Notes: a model not told the origin generated them from the letters alone. Counted from the first letter of the stretch, positions 24,532 to 35,268 are shown. The stretch is 64,000 bases of DNA from Deltaproteobacteria bacterium (GCA_020059605.1 JAGVBT010000164.1:1-64000); one strand, 5' to 3'. Made by a program: numbers and translations.

Positions 24532-25692
24532 TCACTCTTCAAACGTTCCCTTGACCAGGACCGTTCCCTGGTGAAGCATTATCTGCCCCTTGGCGATGAC
24601 GGTTTCAATTTCAAGATCCTTGTTCAAAATTAACAGATCCGCATCTTTCCCTTCTTCAATCCTCCCTTTGGAGCCATCAATCCCGGCTCTTTTCGCCGGG
24701 TTGGAGGTCACCATTTTTAGAACCTGTTCGAGGGGAAAACCCCCCTTCACCAGGTCCTTGCATTCGGAATGGAGGTGTCGGATATCTCCAACCGCCAGTT
24801 TAACCATCTCCCCTTTTTCATTGAAGACGGGCATCGAACCGTTTGAATCGGAACTCAGAGTGATCTGTTCGGCATGGACTCCTCCATCGAAGGCCGTTTG
24901 CAAAGCCCTGGCGGTTGTCAACGGGAATTGTAACTCCTGTCCCCTCACTGTAAAATCGATATTCCCTCCCATCCCGGCAAACTGGATGGACTGCTCCAGG
25001 AGGGAAGGAGTCCGGGTCAGGTGGGTGGGGAGAAACTGGCGGATGGGGATCTCTGTCTCTTTTACGATCCGGATGATGGGATCAAGCATTCTTTTGCCGC
25101 TTCCCAGATGAAGATGGACCAGCCCTGCTTTTCCACCGATCATTCCTCCCACGCGCGCTTCGGCCGCCACACGACAGAGCTCTTCAAAACTGGGCTGGGA
25201 GGACCGATGGTCGGAAACGGCAATCTCTCCCACTCCTATCACCTTAGGGATGAGAGCGATATCCCTTCTGATGTTTCCCGTAATCGTTGCCATTGGAAAT
25301 TGATAGGAGCCAGAGTAGATATAGGTCGAGATTCCTTCTTCGTCCAGTTGCATCGCCTTGGCCAAGAGGGTTTCAGGCCTCCGGGAGACATCGTCCGTAC
25401 CGAGGCAGCCGACGACGGTCGTCACCCCTGCCTGTATGATCTTGGAGAGGGTGATTTCCGGTGTCCTCGTGCGGGGCCCCCCTTCCCCACCGCCTCCAAG
25501 GAGATGGACGTGAAGATCGATCAAACCCGGCGTGACGATCTTTCCGGAGGCGGAGATCACCCGTACATCAAATGCTTCCGGAAGGTCCATGTTCGTGGAG
25601 ATCCTGGCAATCGTTCTCTCGAAGATGAGGATGTCCTGGGTTCCCTTTTTTTCAGGGCCATAAAGAGATCCCCCCTTGATTAATGTAAACAT
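24532..25692 (-). CDS. iadA: beta-aspartyl (isoaspartyl) dipeptidase
   Basis: amidohydrolase DLHVHLLGGGGEGGPRTRTPE, GEIAVSDHRSSQP, LSSDSNGSMP. Confidence 0.85.
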   Translation of the reverse strand: MFTLIKGGSLYGPEKKGTQDILIFERTIARISTNMDLPEAFDVRVISASGKIVTPGLIDLHVHLLGGGGEGGPRTRTPEITLSKIIQAGVTTVVGCLGTDDVSRRPETLLAKAMQLDEEGISTYIYSGSYQFPMATITGNIRRDIALIPKVIGVGEIAVSDHRSSQPSFEELCRVAAEARVGGMIGGKAGLVHLHLGSGKRMLDPIIRIVKETEIPIRQFLPTHLTRTPSLLEQSIQFAGMGGNIDFTVRGQELQFPLTTARALQTAFDGGVHAEQITLSSDSNGSMPVFNEKGEMVKLAVGDIRHLHSECKDLVKGGFPLEQVLKMVTSNPAKRAGIDGSKGRIEEGKDADLLILNKDLEIETVIAKGQIMLHQGTVLVKGTFEE

Positions 25693-25787
25693 CGATCTTC
25701 TCCTTAATAGATAGGTTTCGAGTGCTCAAGGATTCGAGGGTTCAAGTCATGATCTTCTGAGATCATCATGTGACCCCTTGGTTACTT

Positions 25788-26756
25788 TCATGATGAATAG
25801 AGGTGGCAGGCGACCCACCGATCGCCCTCCACCTGATGGAAAAAAGGATCCTCCTCGAGACATTTCGGGAGAACATACCGGCATCTTGTATGAAACCGGC
25901 ACCCCGAAGGAGGGTTGATAGGACTGGGGACATCTCCCTCGAGGATAACTTCGACTCTCTTCCTTTTTGGATCGAGGGAGGGGACGGCAGCTAAAAGGGC
26001 TTTGGTATAGGGGTGAACCGGAGATTGAAACAGTGCCTTTTTTTGTGCCATCTCCACGACCTTTCCCAGATACATCACCGCAACTCGGTCACTGATATGG
26101 CGAATGACGCTGATATTGTGCGAAATGAAAAGGTAGGTCAGCCCCAGCTCTCTCTGGAGCTGTTTCATCAGGTTCAAGATCTGGGCCTGAACGGAGACGT
26201 CCAGGGCAGAGGTGGGTTCATCGGCGACGATCAGCCTGGGTTCAGTGGCCAGCGCCCTGGCGATTCCAATCCGCTGCCGTTGTCCTCCGGAAAATTCGTG
26301 AGGATATCGGCTGAGATGTGCTTTCATGAGTCCCACGGACTGAAGGAGTTGACAGACCTTTTCATCCCGCTGGGATCGTTCCACCAGGCCATGGATTTCC
26401 ATCGGCCTTCCAACGATTTCACTGACCGTCATACGGGGATTGAGAGAGGCAAAGGGGTCCTGAAAAATGATCTGAAAGGCACGTCTCAAGGGACGGATTC
26501 CTTTTTTATCCAGATGAGCGAGGTCCTTTCCCTCAAAGAGGATTTTCCCGTCGGAAGGTTCAATGAGTTTTAGGATGAGCCTTCCGACCGTTGTCTTTCC
26601 ACATCCCGACTCTCCCACCAGGCCCAGGGTTTCCCCCTGACGAATCACAAAGTCGACCCCGTCCACCGCACGGACAAAGGTTTTTTCCTTCCGCCATCCA
26701 CGGGCGACCGGAAAATATTTTTTAAGATGCTTTACGTTGAGGAGAGGGTTATCCAT
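25788..26756 (-). CDS. dipeptide/oligopeptide ABC transporter ATP-binding protein (DppF-like)
   Basis: [24 protein letters not shown], oligopeptide C-terminal [14 protein letters not shown]. Confidence 0.9.
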   Translation of the reverse strand: MDNPLLNVKHLKKYFPVARGWRKEKTFVRAVDGVDFVIRQGETLGLVGESGCGKTTVGRLILKLIEPSDGKILFEGKDLAHLDKKGIRPLRRAFQIIFQDPFASLNPRMTVSEIVGRPMEIHGLVERSQRDEKVCQLLQSVGLMKAHLSRYPHEFSGGQRQRIGIARALATEPRLIVADEPTSALDVSVQAQILNLMKQLQRELGLTYLFISHNISVIRHISDRVAVMYLGKVVEMAQKKALFQSPVHPYTKALLAAVPSLDPKRKRVEVILEGDVPSPINPPSGCRFHTRCRYVLPKCLEEDPFFHQVEGDRWVACHLYSS

Positions 26757-27744
26757 CGGTTTCTCCCTTGCTGTAGAGATAACAGGAAGCAAGATGCCCG
26801 GGGGAGATCTGAAAAAGAGGGGGAGTCGATTGATCGCAGGGCGCAAAACGATAAGGACATCGAGGATGGAATTTACACCCCGGGGGGAGTTGGCTCAGGT
26901 CAGGGACCATTCCTGGAATAACGGACAACGTTTCCCTTTCCTGATCCACGCGCGGGATGGCTCCCCAGAGCCCCTGGGTATAAGGGTGTCCGGGGCTTTC
27001 GAAGATTTCTTCAACCCCGGCCTCCTCGACGATCGATCCTGCATACATGACGGCAACCCGATCGCACATTTCAGCGATCACCCCCAGATCGTGGGTGATC
27101 AGGAGAATCGATGTTTGCAATTCGTTCTTCATCTCCTTGATGATTCTGAGAATCTGCGCCTGAATGGTGACATCCAGGGCGGTGGTGGGCTCATCGGCAA
27201 TCAGGAGCAGGGGGTGGCAGGAGAGTTCCATGGCGATCATCACCCTCTGTCGCATCCCCCCGCTTAACTGGTGTGGATATTGGTTCATGACCCTGTCAGC
27301 ATCCGGAATATGGACCCGTTGAAGCATCTCAAGGACCTTCCGGGAGGCACGGGATCGATCCAGGCGTTGGTGAAGCACGATCACCTCCACCATTTGATCC
27401 CCGATTCGAAACACGGGATTAAGGGAGGTCATCGGCTCCTGAAAGATCATCGAGATTTCTTTTCCCCGGATGGACCGCATTTCATCTTCGTCCAAATGGA
27501 GCAGATCCTTTCCCTTAAAATGGATTTCCCCTCCGATGATCTTACCGGGTGGGAATGGGATGAGCCGTAGAATCGAAAGAGCGGTGACCGATTTTCCACA
27601 CCCCGTCTCTCCTACCAGTCCAAAAACTTCTCCTTCCTCGATCTGGAAACTCACCCCATCGAGAGCCCGGATCACCCGGCCCGCCGAAAAGAAATGGGTC
27701 TTTAGGTTCTTTATACGAAGAAGTGTCCCCATAGGATTGTCCAT
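26749..27744 (-). CDS. dipeptide/oligopeptide ABC transporter ATP-binding protein (DppD-like)
   Basis: GETGCGKSVTALSIL, LSGGMRQRVMIAM, CKFHPRCPYRFAPC. Confidence 0.9.
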   Translation of the reverse strand: MDNPMGTLLRIKNLKTHFFSAGRVIRALDGVSFQIEEGEVFGLVGETGCGKSVTALSILRLIPFPPGKIIGGEIHFKGKDLLHLDEDEMRSIRGKEISMIFQEPMTSLNPVFRIGDQMVEVIVLHQRLDRSRASRKVLEMLQRVHIPDADRVMNQYPHQLSGGMRQRVMIAMELSCHPLLLIADEPTTALDVTIQAQILRIIKEMKNELQTSILLITHDLGVIAEMCDRVAVMYAGSIVEEAGVEEIFESPGHPYTQGLWGAIPRVDQERETLSVIPGMVPDLSQLPPGCKFHPRCPYRFAPCDQSTPPLFQISPGHLASCYLYSKGETDG

Positions 27745-27870
27745 CTGACTTCATTGAAAAATTGCATGACACCTATCTGGAGCGTTGTAACCCAAAGAAA
27801 AGAGTGTCAGGACATGCGAAGTTTCAAACATTTCTTATCCGCATTAGGCATTCCTCCATTCGTGATTGGA

Positions 27871-28737
27871 TCAATCTCTGAGCCTTGGATCAAGGGAATC
27901 CCTCAAGCCATCCCCGAAAAGGTTAAAGCCCATCACGACCAGCATGATCGCCAGTCCCGGGGCGGTGGCCACGTGAGGAGCGGTGATCATGTAGGCTCTC
28001 GCGGTAGAAAGCATGGCCCCCCATTCCGGAGTGGGAGGCTGTACCCCGAGCCCCAGGAAGCTAAGGCCTGAAGCCGTGAGAAGAACGGTGGCCATCCGGA
28101 GAGTGGTCTGGATAATCATGGGAGCCATGGAGTTCGGCAGGAGATAACGGAAAAGGATGTTAAAATCATTTTCCCCCACAGCGCGGGCTGCCTCGACAAA
28201 CTCCTTTTCTTTTAAAGAAAGGATCGATCCCCGGACAATCCTCGCAAACTGGGGAATGGAATAGATCCCCGCGGCCAGCATCAAGTTGGTCAGGCCGGGA
28301 CCCAGGACGGCAATGATCGAGATGGCTAAAAAGATCCCCGGAAAGGCGAGGAGAATGTCCATCAACCTCATGATCAGGTTATCGAATTTCCCTCCGTAAT
28401 AACCTCCGACCATGCCGAGGAGCGTTCCGATGACAAGGGCAATCAATACGGCCACCACCTGGATCTGGAGGGAGATGCGGGCTCCATAGATAACCCGGCT
28501 GAGTTGGTCCCTTCCAAGAGGATCGGTCCCCAGGGGGTGTTCCCGGCAGGGAGGTTTCAATCGTTTCGTCAGGTCCCCTTCATTGGGCGGGTAAGGAGAG
28601 ATGACAGGAGCAAGGATGGCGACGAAAAAAAAGAGAAAAACGATCAACCCTCCGATGACGGCTGCACGGTTGCGTTTGAGTCTCCGCCAGACTTCTCTGG
28701 TCTGCCCGGTGGTTTTCATTGTTTTTGCTTCATTCAT
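27871..28737 (-). CDS. dipeptide ABC transporter permease (DppC-like)
   Basis: HPLGTDPLGRDQLSRVIYGARISL; EAARAVGENDFNILFRYLLPN. Confidence 0.9.
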   Translation of the reverse strand: MNEAKTMKTTGQTREVWRRLKRNRAAVIGGLIVFLFFFVAILAPVISPYPPNEGDLTKRLKPPCREHPLGTDPLGRDQLSRVIYGARISLQIQVVAVLIALVIGTLLGMVGGYYGGKFDNLIMRLMDILLAFPGIFLAISIIAVLGPGLTNLMLAAGIYSIPQFARIVRGSILSLKEKEFVEAARAVGENDFNILFRYLLPNSMAPMIIQTTLRMATVLLTASGLSFLGLGVQPPTPEWGAMLSTARAYMITAPHVATAPGLAIMLVVMGFNLFGDGLRDSLDPRLRD

Positions 28738-29668
28738 ATCTTATCTTGGGGTCAAAAAAAGCATAGGCGATATCGGTCAAAAGATTGACCAGTACAAAAG
28801 TCGTTGCAACCAGAAGCATAGAGCCCTGGACCACAGGGTAATCCCGCTGGAAGATTCCTTCCACCATCAGCCTTCCCACCCCGGGTAATGAAAAGACCGT
28901 TTCGGTCAATACCGCTCCACCGAGCATGTATCCGAATTCGAGACCGAAGACAGTGATGACAGGAATCATGGCATTCTTCAGGGCGTGTTTATAAATGATG
29001 ATGAACTCGCGAAGGCCATTGGCCCGTGCCGTTCGAATATAATCCTGCCGGATAACCTCCAACATGGAAGCCCGGGTCATGCGGGCAATGACCGCGGATG
29101 AAGCCGCTCCCAGGGCGATGGCGGGAAGGATGAGGTGCAGGGCTGTTCCCTTCCCTCCGGCGGGGAACCACCTCAGATGAACGGAAAATACGAGCATGAG
29201 GAGCAAGCCAAACCAGAAGATTGGCATCGAAACACCGAAGAGGGCCCCGATCATGCTCATGTTGTCAAAGAATGAATATTGTTTGGTTGCAGAGATGACT
29301 CCTGCGACTAAGCCGATCAGGCCTGCGATCAGGATGGAGAGGAAAGAGAGCTGGAGGGTAAAGAGGAATCGCTCCTTCAGAAGTTTGATGACCGGTTGCC
29401 GATTCCGGATGGAAATTCCAAAATCCAACCGGACGACGTGGGAGATGAAATGAAAATATTGAATGTAAAGGGGCTGATCTAACCCGTATTCCTTGCGCAG
29501 GGCCTGGATGAATTCCGGATTGGCTTCCTCTCCTGCCAGCAATTCGGCCGGGTCTCCGGGCACCATGTGGAGGAGTGAAAAGGAGACCAAAGAAACTCCT
29601 AAAAGGACAGGCAGAAGCATGAGGACTCTTTTCAGGATATAACGTCCCATCTTGATGGTACTTTCCAA
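28730..29668 (-). CDS. dipeptide ABC transporter permease (DppB-like)
   Basis: MGRYILKRVLMLLPVLLGVSLVSFSLLHMVPGDPAELLAG; RTARANGLREFIIIYKHALKNA. Confidence 0.9.
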   Translation of the reverse strand: MESTIKMGRYILKRVLMLLPVLLGVSLVSFSLLHMVPGDPAELLAGEEANPEFIQALRKEYGLDQPLYIQYFHFISHVVRLDFGISIRNRQPVIKLLKERFLFTLQLSFLSILIAGLIGLVAGVISATKQYSFFDNMSMIGALFGVSMPIFWFGLLLMLVFSVHLRWFPAGGKGTALHLILPAIALGAASSAVIARMTRASMLEVIRQDYIRTARANGLREFIIIYKHALKNAMIPVITVFGLEFGYMLGGAVLTETVFSLPGVGRLMVEGIFQRDYPVVQGSMLLVATTFVLVNLLTDIAYAFFDPKIRYE

Positions 29669-29770
29669 TCCCCTTGAATTGCGTCAGTTGCTCTCGAGTA
29701 TAAAGGAAAGGGCGACCAATCCTGTGTTCAGTCGCCCTCCGATGAAATCTTTCCCACTGAGGGATAAACC

Positions 29771-31318
29771 TCATTTCTCAAGATAGGTTTGATGATCAAA
29801 GTAGGTCAGTTCCAGCGGCGAGTTGATCACGCCGTGGAGCTTTTTACTCATGCCGATCGTCTCCTTTGTCACCAGAATGAAGATGGAAGGGGCTTCCCTG
29901 ATCAACAATTCCTGAGCGTCCTTCAGATATTTATCCATCTCGGCTTTGTTCGTCGCCCGTGTAAATTTGGCGACCAGCTCGTCGAACTCTTTATTTGAAT
30001 AGAAGCTTCGATTATTTCCCTTTGGAACCCATTGCTCGGTCGTAAAAAGAGGATAGAGGATCCAGCGTGCCTCTGCCGTGGAGGGGGCCCATCCCAGCAG
30101 GAAGAGTTCGGATTCATTTTCTTCGGGGGGTTTACGGGTGGCGGCCAAATAGGCCGCCCATTCCATGGTGTCAAGCGTGCAGTCGATGCCTACTTTTTTT
30201 AACTGCTGTTGAACCACCTGGGCCATTTCGAAGTCTTTGGGATAACGGCCCTGGGGACTCCAGAGCTTGGCCTTGAAACCGTTGGGATAGCCCGCTTCCG
30301 CAAGAAGTTTTTTAGCCTTTTCCGGATCATAAGGGTAACCCTGAACCTGAACATGGCCGGTGGTGAGGGGAGCAACAATCCCCGAGCTGACCAATGCTCG
30401 TCCCTGGTAGATGTTTTTTACAATGGCCTCTTTATCCACCGCGTAATTGAGTGCCTGCCTGACCCGGATATCCGTGAAAGGCTTTTTAAAGCAATTGATT
30501 CCGATATATAACACGCGAAGGGTTTCCGTTGAATCGAGTTTGATCTTTGCGTCTTTTTCGAGCCTGGGGACATCCTCCGGGGGAATTCGAACGATCAGGT
30601 GAGCATCCCCTGACTGAAGCATCATGACCCGTGTGCTGTCTTCCTTGACGGTCTTGATGATGATCTTATCCAGATTGGGTTTTCCTCCCCAGTAATCGTC
30701 ATTGCGAATAAGCGTGATGTGATCCCCGTGAACCCATTCGACAAACTTGAACGGGCCTGTGCCTACGGGTTTGCGCGCGATATCTTTTCCGTATGTCTTC
30801 AAAGCTGTTGGGCTGATAATTCCCGACGCACTATGGGCCAGGTTGTTGAGGAAAAAGGCAAAGGGAGTTTTTAAATGGATCTTGATGGTGAAGTCATCCA
30901 CTATTTCGACGGAGTTTACGAAAGGAACATAGAGGCCCGCCCGGGATGGCTTCTCCGGTCCAATCATCCTTTCAATAAAAACCTTGACCGACTCGGCATG
31001 GAAAGGCGTGCCGTCGTGAAACTTCACTCCCTTTCTCAGAAAAAAAGTCCAGGTCATCCCGTCCTTTGACTGTTCCCACCGGGTTGCCAGGCCAGGAACA
31101 ATTCTCAGTTTTTCGTCAAATTTAACAAGGTTCTCATACATCATCCGGTTCACCGCTTCCGAGGGGTTGCTCTCTGCGTTGGCCGGATCGAGACGGTCTG
31201 GATCCGCACCGGCGGCATAGGTCACGGTTCCTCCGGATACCCTGGCCAGGCCGGAGGCTGGGAAAATGAGCAGACATGAGATGAGGATCAAAAGAAATAA
31301 GTTGAAAAATCGTTTCAT
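29771..31318 (-). CDS. dipeptide ABC transporter substrate-binding protein (SBP family 5)
   Basis: signal peptide; LDPANAESNPSEAVNRMMYENLVKFD...GMTWTFFLRKGVKFHDGTPF. Confidence 0.9.
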   Translation of the reverse strand: MKRFFNLFLLILISCLLIFPASGLARVSGGTVTYAAGADPDRLDPANAESNPSEAVNRMMYENLVKFDEKLRIVPGLATRWEQSKDGMTWTFFLRKGVKFHDGTPFHAESVKVFIERMIGPEKPSRAGLYVPFVNSVEIVDDFTIKIHLKTPFAFFLNNLAHSASGIISPTALKTYGKDIARKPVGTGPFKFVEWVHGDHITLIRNDDYWGGKPNLDKIIIKTVKEDSTRVMMLQSGDAHLIVRIPPEDVPRLEKDAKIKLDSTETLRVLYIGINCFKKPFTDIRVRQALNYAVDKEAIVKNIYQGRALVSSGIVAPLTTGHVQVQGYPYDPEKAKKLLAEAGYPNGFKAKLWSPQGRYPKDFEMAQVVQQQLKKVGIDCTLDTMEWAAYLAATRKPPEENESELFLLGWAPSTAEARWILYPLFTTEQWVPKGNNRSFYSNKEFDELVAKFTRATNKAEMDKYLKDAQELLIREAPSIFILVTKETIGMSKKLHGVINSPLELTYFDHQTYLEK

Positions 31319-31606
31319 AAAAAACCTCCTTTCTTTTCTTCCTTCCATAAAAGAAGGAAAATGAAATTTTCTTAACCCATTCGACGGCGCCTAATCCTGT
31401 CTTTTTAGGACAGGAGATTTCTCTTTCAGCACAATTATTATCATAAAACTCTTCTCTTGACAATCAAAAAATATGATAAGATCCTAAAAAGGAAAAAAGA
31501 AAATGTTACTTTAAATAATGGTTCAATGGCGAATTAAATCGGCCGGTTACGGAACGTCGAAACGGCTGAATTTTCTAACGGGGCCTACAAGATCATCATC
31601 AATCCA

Positions 31607-31870
31607 CTATTTTTTCAGGGTGGCCAGGGTGGCTCCCCATGAACCGGCTTCCGGGGGAGCCTCCTTAAAAGTTTCAACCAGCGGGCTCTTTTCGAGAAAG
31701 GAGTGAACGATCTTTCGTTGCACTCCTTTTCCTTTTCCGTGGATGATTCGGACGTCTTGAAACCCTTTCTTCCGGCATTCCTCGAGGTAATCCTCTAAGA
31801 GAGAGGGAATCTCTTTGGGAGAAAAGGTGTGGAGGTCAATCCAGTCTTCAATGGGAATTCTGACAACCAT
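31607..31870 (-). CDS. Smr domain protein
   Basis: IDLHTFSPKEIPSLLEDYLEECRKKGFQDVRIIHGKGKGVQRKIVHSFL. Confidence 0.85.
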   Translation of the reverse strand: MVVRIPIEDWIDLHTFSPKEIPSLLEDYLEECRKKGFQDVRIIHGKGKGVQRKIVHSFLEKSPLVETFKEAPPEAGSWGATLATLKK

Positions 31871-32042
31871 AAATTAAAGCGCGGATGATTCTCCCTCGCA
31901 GTTCTATTCATTTATCTTCTAAATCCACATCCTCCCTTTCATATCATATCTCTCTATCCTCTTTCAAGGAGAAAATGTCTTTTGACAGGGAGAGGAATTC
32001 TTGTTAAAAAGAATTGATACTTTTTGAAGAGTGAGGTGATCG

Positions 32043-33248
32043 ATGCCGACCTATTCCCATTCTCAACTATCCACTTATGAAACCTGTCCTTACCAGTATA
32101 AGCTCGCTTATATCCAAAAAATTAAGATCGATATCGAAGGAATTGAAGCGTTCATGGGTTCAAGGGTTCACGATGCCCTGGAAAAGCTTTACCGCGACCT
32201 GAAACTCATCAAGCTCAACACTCTCGAAGAACTGCTTGCCTTTTATCATCAAAGCTGGGAGAAACATTGGAACGGGACGATTCAAATTGTCAGAAAGGAA
32301 TACAGCCCGGAGGACTATCGCCGTCTTGGAGAGAAATGCATCACAGACTATTACAATCGTTATTCTCCTTTTGACCAGGGAAGGACCTTGGGACTCGAGG
32401 AGACCATCTATTTCCCCCTCGAGGAGGAAAAGGGGTACTGGATCCGGGGAGTGATTGATCGTCTTGCGCTCTTGAACCACTCCATTCTCGAGATTCATGA
32501 TTATAAAACATCCAGCCGGCTCCCAACCCAGAGGGATGTTCAATCAGACCGGCAGCTTGCCTTCTATCAAATGGGGGTGGAAGGGAAATGGAAAGATATA
32601 CAGGAGATCAAATTGGTCTGGCATTATCTTGTCTTTGATGCGGAGATCCAATCCTTGAGGACTCCTGACGAGCTTCGACAACTCCGGCAGGAGACAATGG
32701 ATCTGATCAGAAAAATTGAGTCGGACAGGGATTTTACTCCCAGAGAGAGTCCCCTCTGTGACTGGTGTGATTATCAAAGCCTCTGTCCGAAACGTCGGCA
32801 TCGGATTGTGGCAGAAAGCCTTCCCCCCAATGAATATCTCCAGGAGGAAGGAGTGACTCTGATCAACCGGTATGTGGAGCTGAAGGAAAAGAAGGGGATT
32901 TTGATCGGAGAGATGGATGCCGAGATCGCCAGAGTGGAGGAAGCTCTCTTCGCCTACGCGCAGCGGGAAGAGTTAGAGGCTATTTACGGGAGCGGGCATG
33001 TCGCTAAAATCAAGGTTGAGGTGAAAGAAAAGTATCCTTTAAAGGGAGATCCCCAACGGAGGGCATTGGATGAATTTATCAAGAACGCTGGAAAGTGGAT
33101 GGAAGTCTCTGACCTAAATCCCTGGATGCTGGCGAGGATTCTTGAGCGAGGGGGATGGCCTCCCTCTCTCGCCCAAAAAGTAAGGGAGTTTTCCACCGTC
33201 GAAAAGAATCGCACCATCACTCTGTCGAAACTAAAGGAAAGAGATTGA
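32043..33248 (+). CDS. PD-(D/E)XK (RecB/Cas4-like) nuclease with probable Fe-S cluster
   Basis: SYSQLSTYETCPYQYKLAY-type N-terminus, GSRVHDALE, GVIDRL...ILEIHDYKTSS, CDWCDYQSLCP cysteine cluster. Confidence 0.85.
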   Translation: MPTYSHSQLSTYETCPYQYKLAYIQKIKIDIEGIEAFMGSRVHDALEKLYRDLKLIKLNTLEELLAFYHQSWEKHWNGTIQIVRKEYSPEDYRRLGEKCITDYYNRYSPFDQGRTLGLEETIYFPLEEEKGYWIRGVIDRLALLNHSILEIHDYKTSSRLPTQRDVQSDRQLAFYQMGVEGKWKDIQEIKLVWHYLVFDAEIQSLRTPDELRQLRQETMDLIRKIESDRDFTPRESPLCDWCDYQSLCPKRRHRIVAESLPPNEYLQEEGVTLINRYVELKEKKGILIGEMDAEIARVEEALFAYAQREELEAIYGSGHVAKIKVEVKEKYPLKGDPQRRALDEFIKNAGKWMEVSDLNPWMLARILERGGWPPSLAQKVREFSTVEKNRTITLSKLKERD

Positions 33249-33252
33249 TGGT

Positions 33253-33572
33253 TCGTAATTTCGAAGCACGAAATCCGAAATTCGAAACAAGCACTAATTT
33301 CCAAAATTCGAATGATCGAAACAAGATAGTCTCGTAAAAAGTCTCAATGAACGCTTTTTTTTTCGTCATTCCGGCCCCGATTTGTATCGGGATAATCCAG
33401 AAGGTCTTGATATTACTGGACTCCGGTCGTTGCGACTCGAAACCGAGTTTTCACCGGTGTGACGACTTTTTACGAATGCATCAAACAGGGATTCAGTAAA
33501 AAAGAAAAATTTAGGAAATTTGGTCATTTGAAATTGTTTCGATATTAGATGTTCGGATTTCGAATTTTACAA
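33253..33572. repeat. CGAAATTCGAAACAA-family element interrupted by the MITE
   Basis: left arm AATTTCGAAGCACGAAATCCGAAATTCGAAACAAG; right arm TTGTTTCGATATTAGATGTTCGGATTTCGAATTTT. Confidence 0.55.
33331..33475. repeat. MITE-like element, second copy
   Basis: CTCGTAAAAAGTC...GACTTTTTACGA termini, internal GTCATTCCGGCCCCGAT..CCAG and CTGGACTCCGG. Confidence 0.7.
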
Positions 33573-33607
33573 GGTCGTACAGGCGGCTTTCATTTGAGAG
33601 GTAAGCT

Positions 33608-35098
33608 ATGGAAATCCGGGTCGAAAAAGGCGTCGCTGAGAAGCATCCTTCCGAACTTCTCCTTCTCTTTTCTTTTGAATCGCCGGAGCCTTTGGAGGGG
33701 CCAATCAAAGTCGTTGATCGGGAGTGGAAGGGGTTTCTTTCCACTATCATCAACCAGGGCGATTTCAAAGGGGAGCTGTTTCAATGCCGGCTCTTGCATA
33801 CCCAAGGGGCGCTCCCTTCGAAAAGGGTATTGCTGGCAGGTCTCGGCAAAAAAGAGGAGTTCGACCTGGAGAAATGGAGGGGCGCGGCCTCAAAAGCCGG
33901 CCAATGGATAAGGGATTCGGAGATCAAACAGTTCGCCGTCCAGATCCGCTCAATCAGGGGTTTCTCCGAGGAAGAACTGGCGGAATCTTTTGTCACAGGG
34001 CTCCTGCTCGGAATTTACCAGTTCAACGAATTTAAAACATTGGAAAGAGAGAAGATCCGGCGGATCGAAGAGGCCGTCCTTCTCGGGGAGACCGGAGAAG
34101 AGATTGGGCGGATCAAACAGGGGATTGATCAAGGGCTGGTCATTTCAGAGGCGGTCTGTATGGCAAGAGATCTGGCAAACGCCCCAAGCAACCGGATCAC
34201 GCCATCGGCTCTCGCAGAGAAGGCCGGGGAGATTGCGAAAGATCAAGGACTCGGGGTTGAGGTTTTTGGCCTGAATGAGGCGGAGGCCATGGGCATGGGC
34301 GCATTTGTTGCCGTGGCCAAGGGGAGTCAGGAACCGGCGAAGTTCATCATCCTCGAATATAACCAAGGGAAGGGGATGGATCCCATCGTCCTGGTGGGGA
34401 AGGGGATAACGTTTGACAGCGGAGGCATCTCGATCAAGCCTGCAGACCGGATGGAACAGATGAAGGCCGACATGTCGGGCGCGGCAGCCGTCCTCGGCGC
34501 CATGCAGGCCGCCTCAAGACTTCAGCTTCCCCTTCACCTGGTGGGAATCATTCCTGCAACGGAAAACCTTCCAAGCGGAAAGGCCTATAAACCCGGGGAT
34601 GTTCTTAAGACCCTTTCGGGCCAGACGGTTGAGGTCATCAGCACGGATGCGGAAGGAAGGCTCATCCTTGCGGACGCCCTCACCTATAGCCTGAGATATA
34701 AGCCCAAAGCGGTTATCGATTTAGCGACCCTGACCGGAGCGGTCGTGATTGCCCTGGGAGATTACGTGATCGGCCTTTTCGGCAACAACGAGTCGCTTCA
34801 GAAAACGGTTGAAGAGGCGTCCCAAAAAACCGGGGAGAAAGTGTGGAGGCTCCCACTCTGGGATGAATATTTTGATTATATTAAGAGCGATGTGGCCGAT
34901 TTTAAGAATGTGGGAACCCGGGCGGCCGGCGCCATCATCGGGGGCATCTTTCTGAGCAAATTTGTCGAGAAGACACCCTGGGTCCATCTCGACATTGCGG
35001 GTCCGGCCTTTATTGAGAAAGAGAGACCCTTCATGCCTAAGGGGGGAACAGGAATAGGGGTGAGGTTATTAATACAACTGCTGAGAGATTGGAGGTAG
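33608..35098 (+). CDS. pepA: leucyl aminopeptidase (M17)
   Basis: VGKGITFDSGGISIKPADRMEQMKADMSGAAAVLG; NTDAEGRLILADAL-type motif (STDAEGRLILADALTYS). Confidence 0.93.
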   Translation: MEIRVEKGVAEKHPSELLLLFSFESPEPLEGPIKVVDREWKGFLSTIINQGDFKGELFQCRLLHTQGALPSKRVLLAGLGKKEEFDLEKWRGAASKAGQWIRDSEIKQFAVQIRSIRGFSEEELAESFVTGLLLGIYQFNEFKTLEREKIRRIEEAVLLGETGEEIGRIKQGIDQGLVISEAVCMARDLANAPSNRITPSALAEKAGEIAKDQGLGVEVFGLNEAEAMGMGAFVAVAKGSQEPAKFIILEYNQGKGMDPIVLVGKGITFDSGGISIKPADRMEQMKADMSGAAAVLGAMQAASRLQLPLHLVGIIPATENLPSGKAYKPGDVLKTLSGQTVEVISTDAEGRLILADALTYSLRYKPKAVIDLATLTGAVVIALGDYVIGLFGNNESLQKTVEEASQKTGEKVWRLPLWDEYFDYIKSDVADFKNVGTRAAGAIIGGIFLSKFVEKTPWVHLDIAGPAFIEKERPFMPKGGTGIGVRLLIQLLRDWR

Positions 35099-35102
35099 TA
35101 CC

Positions 35103-35247
35103 AAAATCCGAAGCACGAAATTGGAATTTCGAAACAAATTCGAATGACTCAAGCACAAAATTCAAAACGAAAGAATAACATCCGTTTTAGAAATTTGGCA
35201 ATTCGGATTTGAGATTTGTTTCGAATTTCGATATTCGGATTTCGAAT
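35103..35247. repeat. CGAAATTCGAAACAA-family inverted repeat element
   Basis: AAATCCGAAGCACGAAATTGGAATTTCGAAACAA vs TTGTTTCGAATTTCGATATTCGGATTT. Confidence 0.7.
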
Positions 35248-35268
35248 TTATTGTTTCAGGGTGATGTG

